Positions 55,201 through 55,843 of a DNA stretch of 55,843 nt are shown here, piece after piece. The stretch is from Oscillospiraceae bacterium (GTDB taxonomy: Bacteria > Bacillota > Clostridia > Oscillospirales > Oscillospiraceae), in contig CACYYN010000012.1 in NCBI GenBank assembly GCA_902778665.1, positions 1-55,843 on the forward strand. The letters run 5' to 3'. The first letter of the stretch is position 1. Every line of letters starts with the position of its first letter. Both the position numbers and the translations under genes were made by a program. A model generated the notes under the pieces. It was not told where the DNA came from. It saw only the letters and a program-made list of their open reading frames with translations, and ran no database searches.

Positions 55201-55843
55201 TCCGGTTTCCCACAGGCGTTTGCCGGCGTACATCTCCAGTACTGTCAGTGCCCAGGCATACACGTCCATCCACTTCTCCGCAGGCGCGCCTTCCGCCTGC
55301 TCTCTCGGGCAGTACTGGATCGTATAACCGGAGGAAACAGATTTCTCATTTTCCGTCAGCTGGCTCTGTGCCTTTGCCAGGCCGAAGTCCGCCACCTTTG
55401 CCTCCCACTTCTTTGTCAGCAGCAGATTCCCCGGCTTCATATCCTGATGCACAAGACCGCTTTTATGGGAGTAGGCAAGGCCACGTGCCGACTGGATGGC
55501 AATGTCCAGAATTCGCTTCTGCACTTTCTGCTCTGTTCCTTCATAAAGAGACCCGTCACGGATTCTGTCCTTCAGGCTCCCGTTGTCCATCCACTCAGAA
55601 AAGATCGTCGGCACTCCTCCGATCTCTCGCACATAATAGCAGGAGACAATGTTGGCGTGCAGGCCGAGATCGATCCAGTTTTCGCATTCGGCAATAAACT
55701 CCTCTTTCCGCTTCTCACTGCCTTCGGCAAAAAAACGCGGCTGCGGGCGTTTCATCGCCAGATCGACATTCCAGCTTTCATGGTGAACTCTCCACACGCT
55801 GCCCATACCGCCGTGAATCGCATCGTCGAGGACTTTATAGGTA
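52240..55843 (-). CDS. Ser/Thr protein kinase-WD40 protein with zinc ribbon (5' partial)
   Basis: The frame is open to the right edge; the visible N-terminus is YKVLDDAIHGGMGSVW, so only the start is missing. Kinase motifs, numbered from the Met encoded at 55806: Lys19 in LAMKRP, HQDMKPGN (HQD instead of HRD, near 119-126), DFG near 139, and PREQAEG in place of APE. TPR-like helices follow (about 275-330), then two groups of WD40-type blades (LSPDGRILL, AIRLWDTKRKECLRTFLGHKG, FSPDGKLMATWG). The C-terminus is a zinc ribbon, CPQCN...CEECGWDGW. No membrane helix is seen in this part. Probably a cytosolic signalling kinase. Confidence 0.88.
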   Translation of the reverse strand, partial: TYKVLDDAIHGGMGSVWRVHHESWNVDLAMKRPQPRFFAEGSEKRKEEFIAECENWIDLGLHANIVSCYYVREIGGVPTIFSEWMDNGSLKDRIRDGSLYEGTEQKVQKRILDIAIQSARGLAYSHKSGLVHQDMKPGNLLLTKKWEAKVADFGLAKAQSQLTENEKSVSSGYTIQYCPREQAEGAPAEKWMDVYAWALTVLEMYAGKRLWETGANAETHCEGYFDQCRIPLFPAMRDTLRKAINREITDFDALLPDLTGIWQDQFDSDYPRPALRAAGDTADSLNNRALSFLDLGMKEKAAKCWENALRQDSTHVPSVYNQGLFQWREGNTTAQEVLRRVRMAAQTQPLPFTNLQKQIRTEQTGLKPVLIEKNKQRGGFFITPDNARIWSVFDSVTCYDAGTFKVLSQPDTGRVGSISDLSPDGRILLYRHSHKGPAEDRRLRAINAETGEPLSVLERTEYLTVEKICFHPNHRHCLILSNGSRENATEHQYFLQEWDLFSGALVRDIDLRFKDIKQALGIDLLELTVPDDICLSPDGNTIYVLVSSGKMFIAAYDVRSGELQSRVYTCNFSLDVLCPASDGQKLYAAGEKGIGVFDIAAHRVDEYEAPLKRSSDMLLSPGGEKLYVCGQYGVTVWNTADMSMDLMSVPGGVWRLWLSRDGSRLISADYPEDGAIRLWDTKRKECLRTFLGHKGRISRIAAAENLSFILSSGVGDRKLLKWENGSQVYRAPWELCRMKTFEEQQALTKAVSDLKWKLLDLIHTPDRVEQAIRELEAAEKKYGRHLFLEVRRELIEKCECGVVTEVYEMSSFPVADEYSGEYSVTPYPDKSKFCVITEPDNKYFYYYSDDGRRLKKLELPYHLYSISNHISFSRSGTSLFTAGCGIIQIWNVGKWNVMYTFKVEQERISLENGNLRIALSPEDRFLLSVWSDGHFCLWESPFSEGVGRYRKIREWKAESDEEIRQISFTPDGNSIVLLDEADALTVMDPFNGKIIATITEEENTPVQRFCFTPDGAALYISTEEEVLIINPDSWERTGSFRPYEDDCRGDLCFSPDGKLMATWGNAGVRIWAVPGHDLLWELKDLTSQINPEEAIYDKVLAFSEDSCVLYVGTGNVMHTFVIRRELTPKQEKPDVEYLKKTAKIFGGIPSYETHRCPQCNTHRVYASSWDFSYQKVHLLCEECGWDGWEPYYLKEPEGLE

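Overview
The window looks like a chromosomal segment of an anaerobic Clostridia (Firmicutes/Bacillota), probably a gut or rumen Lachnospirales/Oscillospirales-type organism. The reasons are strong AGGAGG ribosome binding sites, LytTR/GHKL two-component genes, a DnaD-domain protein, a DUF3793 remnant beside a flavodoxin, BspA-type leucine-rich repeats, DUF6273 proteins, and many plant-glycan glycosidases. The assignment rests on gene families only; no rRNA or tRNA gene was seen, and no CRISPR array.

Bases 1-28.3 kb are mostly ordinary genes. A LytTR regulator and GHKL kinase pair (1-1898) is followed by a nucleoside-hydrolase-like enzyme. Next comes a carbohydrate locus (3.1-13.8 kb). On the plus strand it has a GH2 enzyme, a rhamnosidase-like enzyme and a GPH-type sugar transporter. 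On the minus strand it has a GH78 rhamnosidase, a membrane-anchored esterase and a MATE exporter. A ZIP metal transporter follows, with a long palindrome over its promoter, then a flavodoxin with a truncated DUF3793 gene, then an MFS transporter that appears to be leaderless. A housekeeping run is made of DnaD, TrxB, HflX, YigZ and YdcF. A large LacZ-type beta-galactosidase is divergent from a DUF2804 gene across a mirror-image promoter pair. An HxlR regulator faces a flavin reductase.

From 28.3 to 48.6 kb every gene is on the minus strand and the content changes completely. A tandem GIY-YIG/NUMOD endonuclease and a decayed radical-SAM SPASM fragment mark its edge. The rest is an island of about twenty paralog-rich genes in two classes. 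One class is cytoplasmic split Cys4 zinc fingers followed by membrane helices. The other is secreted proteins (signal peptide, then one or two zinc ribbons) carrying DUF6273, PepSY-like, peptidoglycan-binding-like or BspA-LRR modules. The island contains a 1-kb segmental duplication, shuffled C-terminal domains, fused gene tails, a vestigial leader and a frameshifted lipoprotein, so it is recombining actively. It is the best candidate here for an undescribed system.

Bases 48.7-55.8 kb hold signalling genes that may serve the island. A three-gene two-component cassette (a 7TM-PAS sensor without kinase domain, a soluble PAS kinase and a LuxR-type regulator) is bracketed by two near-identical terminator hairpins. 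Beyond it lies a large eukaryote-like Ser/Thr kinase with TPR-like and WD40 repeats and a C-terminal zinc ribbon, running off the right edge.
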